Assembly (NCBI RefSeq): GCF_000416985.1
Contig: NZ_ATDL01000022.1
Coordinates: forward strand, 186,001 to 250,000
Direction of reading: 5' to 3'
Source: Sphingobacterium paucimobilis HER1398
GTDB lineage: Bacteria; Bacteroidota; Bacteroidia; Sphingobacteriales; Sphingobacteriaceae
DNA: 64,000 nt
Positions 16,946 through 26,400 of this stretch are shown here, piece after piece. Both the position numbers and the translations under genes were made by a program. The notes beneath the pieces are model-generated. The model was not told the DNA's origin, made no database searches, and worked only from the letters and a program-made list of their open reading frames with translations. Each line of letters opens with the position of its first letter. The first letter of the stretch is position 1.

Positions 16946-17704
16946 TTATGGTCTGTCCACCGCTGCAAAAGTCAGCGCATTGTACAATCCGTTAGCCAGC
17001 GGATAGTAAGCACCGTTGACCTCCTGAAAGTACCCGATACCTACCAGTACGATCACCGCCTTGGCCGGATCAGCTGTCAGTGCTGCCGTCAGATCCACCT
17101 GCTCAGGGCCCATCGACAGCACATCGATGTACGGTGAGCTTTCGACCACGACAGGCACATCTTCCGAATCGGCACTGTACTCTAGTACAGCTAGGCTAAA
17201 TCGTGCATGTGTGGCTCCCTCCAGCCTGGCGATCTTACTGCGAGGCGAAAATGCCCCCGTAGTCAGCGTCGCTTCACCCCCGGTACGGTCGTACGCATAC
17301 TGCAGCTTACCGTAGAACACCGTCGTCAGCGAAGCCGTCGTGTTGCACTCCAGACCGGTCAGCATCGGCAGGTTCTCCGCCAGCACACGGCGCTCGCCAC
17401 GCTCATTGACCGAATCCGCCTTGATCACGGCCGACATCCGCGACGATAGGCGCTGCGAGATACGGCTGTCCACATTCTGCTCAAAGAGCTCCCGCAGCTG
17501 ATCGCGCATTTTTTTGGAGGCCGCCGCCGCACGACCAAACTCGGCGCCATTCTCCCGTGTACGCTGGAACCTGGGATCCGTTGCGATACGTTCGCCCGAT
17601 ACGCCACCTTTCATGCGTACCTGATAGCTGCCATCTTTCGTTTTGAAGAAAGTCAGATCCCCGATCTGCCCTTTCATCTTGATCAATCCTTCTAATCTTG
17701 CCAT
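16946..17704 (-). CDS. Hypothetical protein with MARLEG...GDLTFFKTKDG N-terminus
   Basis: About 252 residues from Met at 17704; an upstream in-frame Met adds 12 unlikely residues. The N-terminus MARLEGLIKMKGQIGDLTFF, then KTKDGSYQVRMKGG and RFQRTRENGAEFGRAAAASK, is a pattern I have seen in uncharacterised Bacteroidota proteins, somewhat like DUF6266 proteins. The C-terminal half is beta-rich (YIDVLSMGPEQVDLTAAL, KAVIVLVGIGYFQEVNG). No signal peptide. GC content looks higher than in nearby genes. Possible phage-like structural or self-assembling protein, not demonstrated. Confidence 0.65.
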   Translation of the reverse strand: MARLEGLIKMKGQIGDLTFFKTKDGSYQVRMKGGVSGERIATDPRFQRTRENGAEFGRAAAASKKMRDQLRELFEQNVDSRISQRLSSRMSAVIKADSVNERGERRVLAENLPMLTGLECNTTASLTTVFYGKLQYAYDRTGGEATLTTGAFSPRSKIARLEGATHARFSLAVLEYSADSEDVPVVVESSPYIDVLSMGPEQVDLTAALTADPAKAVIVLVGIGYFQEVNGAYYPLANGLYNALTFAAVDRP

Positions 17705-17740
17705 TTCATTTATCTGATGTTGACAGGTCAAAGATGGCAC

Positions 17741-18080
17741 AGTCGATCCGAAACACTGTTCAGGATGGTCACATACAGGCCAAGTGCATACAAATAGTTC
17801 GATATGCGCGAAATGATCAGAAATGGCATTTGCAGCCCCTTTGATTATTAATTACTTTAGCCTCTGCCAACATACAAGGCCACGCTCCGGAGAGGGAGCC
17901 TACCGTATGCCAGGTGTATAGCCTAAGTATTGCCCAAGTATGCGTGAAGTATTAACAGTGTATAAGGAGAGTATTAAACCGACATACACTCTGCCTACTT
18001 CATCAACGCCTGACAGGAGCATACATACCGCACTGCACCCGCATGCCTACGCAGAGCAGGTCTTATAAAAATCAAGGAAT
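17741..18080. other. 340-bp gap upstream of two divergent genes
   Basis: It contains no ORF I would support. It holds the 11-bp phased NGTAT array (17904-17974) and a GC-rich patch around 17880-17900. It is the shared promoter region of the gene ending at 16946 and the small gene at 18081. Confidence 0.6.
17904..17974. repeat. Seven NGTAT boxes at exact 11-bp spacing
   Basis: CGTAT 17904, TGTAT 17915, AGTAT 17926, AGTAT 17937, AGTAT 17948, TGTAT 17959 and AGTAT 17970 are each 11 bp apart, so all lie on nearly the same helix face. The bases between vary. Confidence 0.85.
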
Positions 18081-18275
18081 ATGAAACCACAAAGACTATG
18101 CATATACGCCCAGGACGTAAGCAATATCCTGGGCAAGAGCCTCTCCCAGTCGAGACGCATACTGACCTGTATCCGAGATGCCTACGGCAAAAAAGACAAG
18201 CAGTATGTCAGCATTGAAGAATTTGCAGAATATACAGGACTGGCGATAGAAGAGGTCAGGAAACACTGCAAGTGA
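18081..18275 (+). CDS. Small HTH-like protein
   Basis: A 64-residue protein. IYAQDVSNILGKSLSQSRRILTCIRDAYG followed by YVSIEEFAEYTGLAIEEVRKHCK resembles two short helical DNA-binding segments, as in excisionase or MerR-like heads, but a true HTH cannot be assigned confidently. It lies just downstream of the phased NGTAT boxes and convergent with the LytTR regulator gene. It may be a regulator of the island. Confidence 0.55.
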   Translation: MKPQRLCIYAQDVSNILGKSLSQSRRILTCIRDAYGKKDKQYVSIEEFAEYTGLAIEEVRKHCK

Positions 18276-18285
18276 CCATAGCTAC

Positions 18286-18320
18286 AAGGCATCTGTTGAG
18301 GGATTTAGATGCCTTTATTT
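18286..18320 (+). terminator. Hairpin terminator between convergent genes
   Basis: AAGGCATCT (18286-18294) pairs with AGATGCCTT (18307-18315) with a 12-nt loop and a T-rich 3' flank. It overlaps the stop codon of the convergent LytTR gene. Confidence 0.7.
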
Positions 18321-19435
18321 CGCTCTGCCAGTGCCTTTGTGACTTTAGCACTTATCCCCTTCCAGCGATTCATAGACACCCTGATCGGTTCGTCCTGAAA
18401 GTCGACTTTCAGGATATTTCGACCATTCGTCTCTGGGCTCAATCCCGTCAGCGTGTGTGCGCCGACCAACAGATTACGCCCCACGTGTATCATATCCGTG
18501 TATATACCAGCCAGTTCCGTCAAGCTGCTTTCGGGGATCAAGATTTTTTCCTTCGTATTGAGAATCAGGTAAATTATAGGCTTCTTGTTCTGACGGTCTA
18601 CAATCTGGAACCGACTGATCTCCTGCTGTGTAAAAAAACGGCTCTCTTTTCCCGGAGTACACAGTTCATAGATACGTTGCGGTTCCTGACTGAGTTTAAT
18701 CTCCAACTGTGCGGTCTTATCCGCCAGCTCGGCGACCAGCGTGAGCTCCCGCTCCCGGAGCCCTTCCGCCTCTTTATGTAGCTTTTCATTTTCCAGCTGC
18801 GCGATCCGGAGCTGTTCCTCCAAGCCGTGCATCCTTTCCATCGCCAGGCGTAATTCCGTAACCGCTTCCTGTGTCTGTCCATGTGCCAGGGAAAGTTCCT
18901 CCGTGAGCGTATCGATCTTCTTCTTGTGCGTTGCGATTTTATTCAGCAGATATACAATATACCCCTGCCGATTCAGGATAACCAAGAATATCACAAACAG
19001 TGCATAGACAAAATGCATATACTCCGTCATCATCATCTCTGCACCGTATGCCAGCCAGAGGTAGAGCAGCAGCAGTGCAAATGGAATCATCACACCCTGC
19101 CACACCTGCAGCACCAGGCGGCGGCTCAGTTTCTTGTGCCAGTCATACCTGCGATCCAGTGTATAGCTTACCAGCATGACCCAGCCTATGATAGCTGCAA
19201 TGATCAGCATCGCCTCTACTGCAGTAGCCCGTACTGCAGGACGCAGAATATACCTCACCGACATATCCTCAAAGGGAAATAAGGCATAAGCATAGCCCAG
19301 GAAAAAAGGCCACAGCGCTCCGATACGCCATCCATAATAAGGCGACAGTACAAAACGGAGAACACTTACAACTATCCTTTTCAACCGAGGCGGCAGGGAG
19401 AGACGATCGACACGCGACAAGAGGTTTTTCTTCAT
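18305..19435 (-). CDS. Membrane-anchored LytTR-type DNA-binding regulator
   Basis: A 376-residue protein. Four hydrophobic segments (about 36-54, 72-93, 108-130 and 140-163) form a membrane domain. A long coiled coil follows (~165-255, with LTEELSLAHGQTQEAVTELR and repeated Leu/Glu), then a LytTR-like domain at ~285-370 (IYLILNTKEKILIPESSLTE, IHVGRNLLVGAHTLTG, RVSMNRWKGISAKV). No histidine kinase or receiver domain is present, so it may sense a membrane signal directly and bind promoters. It faces the 147-residue gene across a 260-bp divergent region. Its target sites could include the phased repeats; that is a guess. Confidence 0.8.
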   Translation of the reverse strand: MKKNLLSRVDRLSLPPRLKRIVVSVLRFVLSPYYGWRIGALWPFFLGYAYALFPFEDMSVRYILRPAVRATAVEAMLIIAAIIGWVMLVSYTLDRRYDWHKKLSRRLVLQVWQGVMIPFALLLLYLWLAYGAEMMMTEYMHFVYALFVIFLVILNRQGYIVYLLNKIATHKKKIDTLTEELSLAHGQTQEAVTELRLAMERMHGLEEQLRIAQLENEKLHKEAEGLRERELTLVAELADKTAQLEIKLSQEPQRIYELCTPGKESRFFTQQEISRFQIVDRQNKKPIIYLILNTKEKILIPESSLTELAGIYTDMIHVGRNLLVGAHTLTGLSPETNGRNILKVDFQDEPIRVSMNRWKGISAKVTKALAERNKGI

Positions 19436-19696
19436 AATTTTGAGTTTAGGTAGCTCAATATTAGCTAATTATGACGATTATTTCAATTTTAAACTACCAA
19501 TATGTAGCCTGATCACTACACTGTCACAGATATTTAACGTCTTCCCTCCCTGTTTTTGACACTTCCCGACATCGGGAAATACCCTCCCTCCATTTGGTAC
19601 GGATTCCTTTCATTTCGGATATAAAAGCCTCTAGATTTGCTAAGGCCAAGGCACGATGCCTTAAGGACATTTTTGATAAACTTAAAATCAGATAAT

Positions 19697-20140
19697 ATGA
19701 AGAAACAATTCACATTGACCGGTATCGGTGTCGACGAATGGATCACCTACATCTATGCAGGTGGCGACCATCGTATTCATGAAGAGTGTGCCTATATCGC
19801 GCATGACTTTGTCGGGTGGATCAGCTACCGCTTTCAGCTGGCCGCCAGTCAGATCGAATTTGTGATCAGTCTGGGCGAGTTGGTGCACGAGTCCTACAGC
19901 AGCGATATACAGAATACGCTGCTGCTACGCGGCACCATCAGCCTGGACAAAGAGCAGGAACCCATTCTGTCCGATAAGATACAGAATGCCAAAGCCCAAA
20001 ATCCCAAAGTCGTATGGAAGGAAAAGCAAAATGCTGTTGCGCGAGCGATGGCAACAGAAGGGAAGCAAAAAGACAAGCATAACGAGCAGAAGGCCAGCCT
20101 TCGGTTCCGTATCAGCTATCCGGATATAAACGTAAACTAG
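19697..20140 (+). CDS. Hypothetical protein of the LytTR island
   Basis: A 147-residue protein starting MKKQFTLTGIGVDEWITYIY. The first ~95 residues include acidic and aromatic positions (AHDFVGWISYRFQLAASQIEF); a basic, low-complexity Lys/Gln/Ala segment follows (~96-135), ending in a short strand (ASLRFRISYPDINVN). No signal peptide or known domain. An upstream in-frame Met is rejected because a good A-rich leader precedes 19697. It is divergent from the LytTR gene and may be its regulated target. Confidence 0.6.
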   Translation: MKKQFTLTGIGVDEWITYIYAGGDHRIHEECAYIAHDFVGWISYRFQLAASQIEFVISLGELVHESYSSDIQNTLLLRGTISLDKEQEPILSDKIQNAKAQNPKVVWKEKQNAVARAMATEGKQKDKHNEQKASLRFRISYPDINVN

Positions 20141-20205
20141 AGAAGCCAATAGCGGTGTACCCTCTCCCATTGCTACAGCCTCTCTCAGCGATAAATAATA
20201 ACAGA

Positions 20206-20436
20206 ATGAAAACGAAGACATACCATAGCCATCAGGTAGCCCCCAGTATGACTCCAGACAGAACCAATCACACTGGACACGATCTTACTATCGCTGTCTA
20301 CACCATCGCCGTGCGATGCAGACTGGACTCAGCTGGAAAGGCACTCGCTGAGCTATGGCCTGTCGCCAGCCTTACCGTAGCCCGGTACAGGCGTAGATTT
20401 GCGGTATTCCCCCGTAGGATACGGGGAAAGATATGA
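20206..20436 (+). CDS. Doubtful small basic protein
   Basis: A 76-residue ORF from MKTKTYHSHQVAPSMTPDRT, with a basic C-terminus (RYRRRFAVFPRRIRGKI). There is no recognised domain, and the composition could reflect non-coding DNA. It is same-strand and 65 bp after the 147-residue gene. It is included because the gap has no other content. Confidence 0.2.
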   Translation: MKTKTYHSHQVAPSMTPDRTNHTGHDLTIAVYTIAVRCRLDSAGKALAELWPVASLTVARYRRRFAVFPRRIRGKI

Positions 20437-20578
20437 AGCCCTGCTGTGATGCCTTTAAAAAAGCAGTACCCGATAGTCGGGACACGGCAGGCCGAGACGT
20501 ACAGCTATTCTAGAACGATGTACGCGCTTGTAGCCAATATATAAACTGAATTGAGATAGTGAAAAGATCGGAGGAAAA

Positions 20579-20797
20579 ATGGCATGGTTTGAATTAACCG
20601 GCTCTAGTCCTATCGCTCCTAGCAACTATACATTCCGTAACTCACCACCTACATGTGGTGGTCAAGATCAAATCTGTGCTGTACAGGCTAACAATGTCGG
20701 TGGACAACCCGACCTTACACCTGCATTGAAAGATGAGATGATCACGGCCTTACACGATGGCGTAGAGTCTACGAATGTAAAGTTACGGGACAGATAG
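20579..20797 (+). CDS. Small conserved-looking hypothetical protein
   Basis: A 72-residue protein (MAWFELTGSSPIAPSNYTFR, then PPTCGGQDQICAVQANNVGG and PALKDEMITALHDGVESTNV). It has a good Shine-Dalgarno-like site (GGAGG, 5 bp before ATG) that is rare in this window. Two Cys 8 residues apart may form a disulfide, yet no signal peptide is visible. I have the impression that similar ~70-residue proteins occur in other Sphingobacteria; function unknown. A strong terminator follows. Confidence 0.65.
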   Translation: MAWFELTGSSPIAPSNYTFRNSPPTCGGQDQICAVQANNVGGQPDLTPALKDEMITALHDGVESTNVKLRDR

Positions 20798-20823
20798 TCT
20801 AGAGACCGATATAAAATTTTGGT

Positions 20824-20860
20824 TAAAGGGGTGGATGAAGAGTCCACCCCTTATTGTTTA
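20824..20860. terminator. Bidirectional terminator
   Basis: AAGGGGTGGA (20826-20835) pairs perfectly with TCCACCCCTT (20843-20852) with a 7-nt loop and T-rich/A-rich flanks. It serves the 72-residue gene and the convergent TlpA-like gene. Confidence 0.85.
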
Positions 20861-22102
20861 CTATTCCAAGTCTTCAAATACGAGAACCTCAACCTTTCTT
20901 AACTCTTCTTCTAATATCATCCCGTACTTTTTCAGCTGCTTATTCAAATTTTCAAGCGTAGAGAAGTCCTCTATCTTCATCCGGACGTCCGAATTAACCT
21001 CATCCACCACAGGAGGAAAACTATCCTTATAATCTATCATAAAGGCCAGTACCGAGGTACCTTCTAGCTCACCTTCGTCTGAAGACAGTTCCTTTTTCGC
21101 TTTAGGCAATCGCTTTAAGACAAGACAGGGTATTTCTTTTTCAGACCAATAGACACGAAGTCCAAGTGCATTGCTCAAATCCCCGATCATAATCTCTGCC
21201 AATTCTGACAGCTCCGTTTTTCTAGAATAGGTTCTATGGTAACTGATGCCATTGCTTAAAAGCCACTCATTCTTTCCCCCTTTCCCTAGGTAACGATATC
21301 TATCGTGTTCCTTAGCTTTCCATACTACCCGTTGCGCCTTCAACACAAAGGTGGGCTTTTTGATTTTGCTCCATGCAGCTACATAGGCTCCAAATATATC
21401 TGCATTATGAAAATAAACCTTCCCAACATTGCGTAAGCTATCCCATTCCATCTTAATGCCCTGCCATACCGCTCCGTCCTGATACCCCGTGATACGTAGT
21501 GATGTGATCAGGCCAGATTCGGGGACTGATCCCCCCAAAAGGGTATCCTCTGTTCCAAAATCAGATTTTAAAGGCAAGTTAATCTTGCCTTTAAAATAGA
21601 GTTCCTCTATATTTTGGCGTTGTACAAAATCAGAGAAAGTAACAGCCTGCACCTTGTTATTCAGTAGCCAAGCGGTATGTGGGATGCCCTGATGCGGAAA
21701 ATAACTGCGCAATAAGGTGTCACTGTATATCGTGACGAGCTTAATGCTGTGTTCTCGGACATAGGGATGGCTAGCGAAAAACTTTTCGATGGTTTCTCTA
21801 TCCTGCCATGTCACCAGTACGATCTGCAACTTATCCTCCATCTCCTCCTGTAGTTGCTGAAGATTAGGCATGGCTGCAATACAATTAACACAGTAGGTAT
21901 CAAAGAAATCCAGTATCAACACTTTATCTTTTATACTTCCCAACGCTATCTCGCTTTTTTCATAGTTTAAAACTGGGAACACCGGAAGCGATGGTAGGGA
22001 TTGTCCTACCTTTAGCTCCAAACTACGATTTATTGTACTCTGTGCTTTTCCTATTGCTCCATAGCAGAGGGAGAGCATTATAACTATTATAATCTTTTGC
22101 AT
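20861..22102 (-). CDS. TlpA-like thioredoxin-fold protein of a SusC/D operon
   Basis: A 413-residue exported protein. The signal peptide (MQKIIIVIMLSLCYGAIGKA) precedes a thioredoxin-like domain (~residues 30-165) with the redox motif CVNC (Cys71, Cys74) in FFDTYCVNCIAAMP, close to the TlpA/AhpC-TSA group, and the cis-Pro region HQGIPHTAWLL. The remaining ~240 residues are a distinct C-terminal domain seen in Bacteroidota TlpA-like proteins. It follows SusD by 4 bp, so the three genes form one operon and it probably acts in the periplasm on or near the imported substrate. Confidence 0.85.
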   Translation of the reverse strand: MQKIIIVIMLSLCYGAIGKAQSTINRSLELKVGQSLPSLPVFPVLNYEKSEIALGSIKDKVLILDFFDTYCVNCIAAMPNLQQLQEEMEDKLQIVLVTWQDRETIEKFFASHPYVREHSIKLVTIYSDTLLRSYFPHQGIPHTAWLLNNKVQAVTFSDFVQRQNIEELYFKGKINLPLKSDFGTEDTLLGGSVPESGLITSLRITGYQDGAVWQGIKMEWDSLRNVGKVYFHNADIFGAYVAAWSKIKKPTFVLKAQRVVWKAKEHDRYRYLGKGGKNEWLLSNGISYHRTYSRKTELSELAEIMIGDLSNALGLRVYWSEKEIPCLVLKRLPKAKKELSSDEGELEGTSVLAFMIDYKDSFPPVVDEVNSDVRMKIEDFSTLENLNKQLKKYGMILEEELRKVEVLVFEDLE

Positions 22103-22106
22103 AGTG

Positions 22107-23462
22107 TTAACGTTTGTTCTGTGGCATCCCTGATTCTGTAATCACCAAATCAGGAATCAATAAAGCATATTTAGGGGTATTCGGTTCTAAGGTATATATC
22201 TTACCATCGATCGTCCTATTCAGGGTTTTTCTAAAAGACTCCTCCTGATTCAGCCTCCGTAAATCGCCCCAACGTAGACCTCTAAACACCAATTCCTTTC
22301 TTCGCTCATTAATAATTATAGATAGTAACCGCTTTGGATCCGTTTCAGATACCGGGGCAAAATCCGTATGCACTATTCTATGCTCTAGGAGTTTATTAAT
22401 GTCAGCCAAAGCCATAGCGCTTTTACCTGTCCTTACGGCCGATTCTGCCCGTATCAAATAAACCTCACTGCTCGTTAATCCCACAAAGGGAGCTCCTGTT
22501 GTATTATCATAAGACCCCTTAAAGGCATAAGTGCCTGCATCCGATTCGTTTTCCTCAAAAAACAACTTTTTGCGAAGATCGGAATCCTCATAACTTGTAA
22601 ACAGCTCCGGAGTAATACGCGCATAATAGGGGCCTAATGCATTAGTGAATACCATGGTAGCTGCAAAAAGAACCTCTTTGTTAAAACGGGCGATTGGTAA
22701 TGGTGATTCCGCATCTAGCTCCTGATAGTTCAAAAGATCACTTTTGAACATCAGACAAGAGTCAGCATAACGATAAGCTTTTTCATAGTCTTGCATATCG
22801 AGATAAACGCGGGCCAGACCAGCATACGCCGCCGCTTTATGTGGCCTTCCGCTACGAGGCTCTGTGATCGGCAGTTGCTTGATGGCATCCTTATAATCTG
22901 CTATAATCTGATCGTAGGTCGCCTGTAAGGTGCTGCGCACAGATTTGTAATCCAATGCAGGACTCAGTCGAAGCGGTATACCCAGTTCCTGATCTGCGGT
23001 ACTGGATTGATAAGGCAAAGTATATACACCAGCCAACTGATGCAAAGCAAAGGCTCGGAAGAAGTGCGCTCCACCGAGTACATGACCATAGCGTACCGGT
23101 TCCATATTCCGCGCTACATTATCCAATATCTCCAGCACCTGATTGGCTACATAAACCGTTTTATAGGCATTCTGCCACTGCGTATGCATCATCATAATCT
23201 GATCCGACCAGGTATATGCAGCCTTCTCGTCTTCCTCGGGCAAGGCATTCCAGTCTTCAGTATTCAAGTAGTACTCATCACAGGCCACCTGACCTAGACT
23301 CGGATATCCTGTATTCATCGTACTGTAATCACTAAGTAACAGATCGGCATGATTGAGGGTATTGGGGACAGCCATTTTCTGATCCGGCTTAAGTTCCAAA
23401 AATTCAGCGCAGCCCATCATGGTCAAAGTCACGAATAGGCTATATAATAGTATCGTTTTCAT
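22107..23462 (-). CDS. SusD/RagB family outer-membrane lipoprotein
   Basis: A 451-residue SusD homologue, the surface lid that binds the ligand of its SusC partner. The N-terminal signal ends in MGC, giving a lipoprotein. TPR-like helices are visible (GHVLGGAHFFRAFALHQLAGVY, AAYAGLARVYLDMQDYEKAYRYADSCL), and the C-terminus has YLIRAESAVRTGKSAMALADINKL and ERRKELVFRGLRWGDLRRLNQ, typical of the family. It starts 12 bp after SusC. The substrate is not evident; no sugar enzyme is in the operon, while the TlpA-like partner suggests a peptide or metal-linked ligand. Confidence 0.93.
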   Translation of the reverse strand: MKTILLYSLFVTLTMMGCAEFLELKPDQKMAVPNTLNHADLLLSDYSTMNTGYPSLGQVACDEYYLNTEDWNALPEEDEKAAYTWSDQIMMMHTQWQNAYKTVYVANQVLEILDNVARNMEPVRYGHVLGGAHFFRAFALHQLAGVYTLPYQSSTADQELGIPLRLSPALDYKSVRSTLQATYDQIIADYKDAIKQLPITEPRSGRPHKAAAYAGLARVYLDMQDYEKAYRYADSCLMFKSDLLNYQELDAESPLPIARFNKEVLFAATMVFTNALGPYYARITPELFTSYEDSDLRKKLFFEENESDAGTYAFKGSYDNTTGAPFVGLTSSEVYLIRAESAVRTGKSAMALADINKLLEHRIVHTDFAPVSETDPKRLLSIIINERRKELVFRGLRWGDLRRLNQEESFRKTLNRTIDGKIYTLEPNTPKYALLIPDLVITESGMPQNKR

Positions 23463-23474
23463 CTTAGATTGTCT

Positions 23475-26400
23475 TTATAAGTTAAAATTGAATCCCAGTG
23501 AGGTATACATCGGATCAGGCACAGACATACCATATTCTGGATCAATCCCTAGTTTATTTGCACGCCATATTGTCCCTACATTTTGTATATAGGCATATAC
23601 CCGGGCATTCTTCAAGCCGACCCGTTTGAGCTGACCTAAGTTATAGCTCAGTTGGATATCCCGCAGTTTGATCTGATCCCCCCGTTCGACCAATGCAGAT
23701 GAATAATAGTAGAGATCGGACGCAGCGCTAGAATTAGGATATACAAAGGCGGGCACATTGGTCCATTGCTCATCCCCCGGTTTTTGCCACCTCTTGGCAT
23801 AGTCGGCATGTCCTACGTCATTATTGATAAAAAAGCTATTGTAAAACGAAGTACGTACAAACTTAAAGCCCAACTGATAGGAGATGTTAAAGGATAGTTC
23901 TAGTTTTTTATATGTGAAACCATTGCGCAGAGAGCCAAAATAAGTTGGCTTAGAAGAACCATGATTATCCAGATCATCTACTTCCGAACCGTATACTATC
24001 CCGAAATAGTCATCTGACACCTCACCATTCAGATAACCTCTAGGCATGCCTGTATTGGGATTCAGTCCTGCCCATTTGTAGGTCAGTAGGCTATAGAGAT
24101 CATATCCTTCTATAGGTGTCCTCGCACCATAAAACGATCCCGATCTAAAACTATCTGACCTACGGTCAGCATTGTACGATTTAGTGACTTTGGTTCTATT
24201 ATAAGCAAAGACGAGATTAGAATTCCATCTGAAGTTCTGCTTTTGGATATTTATCGTATTCATAGCGATATCCATACCTCTCCCGTCCAGGTCGGCCGAA
24301 TTAATGGCTAGGGTAGAATATCCTGTAGAAGGATCCAGTTTTGCCCCTGCAATCAGGTCTTTTGGTCGCTTGATATAATATTCTATTGCCCCCGTAACAC
24401 GGTTTTTAAAGTTAAAATCCAAGCCCATGTTGAGCATACCCACACGCTCCCAGCGCAGAGATGGATTGGGGGGCGATTGCATCTGTGCATAGGGATTACC
24501 AGTGATATAATGAGGTGTGGACTCCACCCTGATGATCGGGTAAGCAGCAGTGCTGTTGTTGACATTACCATTATAACCATAGGTGGCACGTAATTTCAAT
24601 GACGGAAAAACCGATTCATCTATAAAATCTTCTTTAGATAATGACCAAGCTCCCCCAAATGACCAGAACGGCTGGAATTTATCATTTGTCTTTACACCAA
24701 ATAGATTGGAAGCATCTTGTCGCGCACTCCCACTCACTGTATAGCGTCCATTGTAGGTATAAGAGGCATTAGCAAAATAGGATACATAGCGATTGGTATA
24801 GGATTCTACCTGCGAGAAGTCCTCTAGTCTAGTTGTCCCGGCTATCCCGTTAAGAGTACGGATCTCCTTACCATACTCTACAGGAATATGGGTCAGTGTC
24901 TCGGGGTCGTATCCAAAGAATACGGCACTTTTCATACTACTGCCGATCTGCCTTATCTCCCCACCTGCTATAGCATATAGACTATGCCTTTCAGACCAAT
25001 CTTTATTATAATCCACCTGTGCACGTCCCTGATGCATTTTATTCGTTCTATAAAGCGTATTCATCATATCCCCCACAGGTATATTCCATATTACTTCGTC
25101 CTTATTCCAGCCTGCCCTATAATTGATATATTGCCTATGATAGACCGATCCGATCCCCTTCCATACCTCAGTGGGCTGACTGGCAAACTGATAAGCATAT
25201 AATCCCGAAACCTTGAGCGAAGGCGATACTTGATAGGCAGCCAGCATATTGATAAAAGTCTCTCTGATATTGGTTATCTCGTGTGTCTCATAAAGCTCTT
25301 TCAATGGTCTGTACTGCCAGTCGAGGAGTCTCCCTCCTGCTACCGTATCCCTAAATGTCGGGTTATATGCTATAGCATCCACGATCAGTGGATTGCCCTG
25401 CTCATCGGCAAGCCGCATATAGGGATAGTTGCCCTCTCCTCTAGCCATTAGATTTAATCCCATTGGTCTTTCACTATCTTTCTTCTTGGACTCCGTATAG
25501 GTAATTCCTATATCCAGACTCAGATTTTTGATCGGACGCAGCTGTGTGTTATTCTTAACTGTTAGCCTACTGTAAGAAGATGTCACCAATTCCTGAAGAT
25601 TCTTGTCATAGCCCAACGAAAAGGAAGTATTTATCTTTTCCGAGCCACCCCGTAGCTGTACGCTGTACTGCTGTTTAGTAGAATTACGATAGATATACTT
25701 CAGAAAATCGTCACGAAGATCTATAGTTCCCAGATAATCGAGTTCTTGCTCCAAATCCGCGTCATCTATCTCCTTGTTTTTATGTTTCTTTAATAGCTGT
25801 ATCACGGGAGTTAGTCCTGAACTATACCTGTTCATTCTACTATTCCAATATCCTTTGTCAAACAGAAACCTTTCGGCTTCGATATAATCCGAGCTACGCA
25901 TCTGAGGATAGTAGTAGAGATCAGGCTTCTGCCCCATAGTTACATTGCTATTTACGGACAATTCAAAAGGTTGATTGTACCTACCACGCTTCGTGGTAAC
26001 TATTATCACACCATTACCTGATTGAGCTCCCCATATAGACGAAGCTGCCGCATCTTTTAGTACGGTTACATTTTCAATGTCATTTGGATTAATATTATAG
26101 AAAGTACCTGTATACTGATCAAATGACCATTGATAAGGAACACCATCAACAACAACCAAAGGATTAAGTTCAGAATATATAGTACTTTCCCCCCTCACCT
26201 TCACCCCCAAATACCTCCCTCTATTAGGGGCATATGTTTTGTCGGAAACCATGCCTGGCACTACGTCCTCTAGCCTGCTTACAAAGTCCGTCGATACCTT
26301 CCGGTTAAATAATGCCGAGTCGATAAATTCAAAGCTCCCCGTAGCTCTTTCCTTGGGTATCTTCTGGTATCCGGTAGATAGGACTTCGACTTCTTCGATC

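Noticed and set aside
18272..18781. 169-residue plus-strand ORF over the LytTR domain
   Set aside because: Antisense shadow of the regulator gene, whose domain order is clear.
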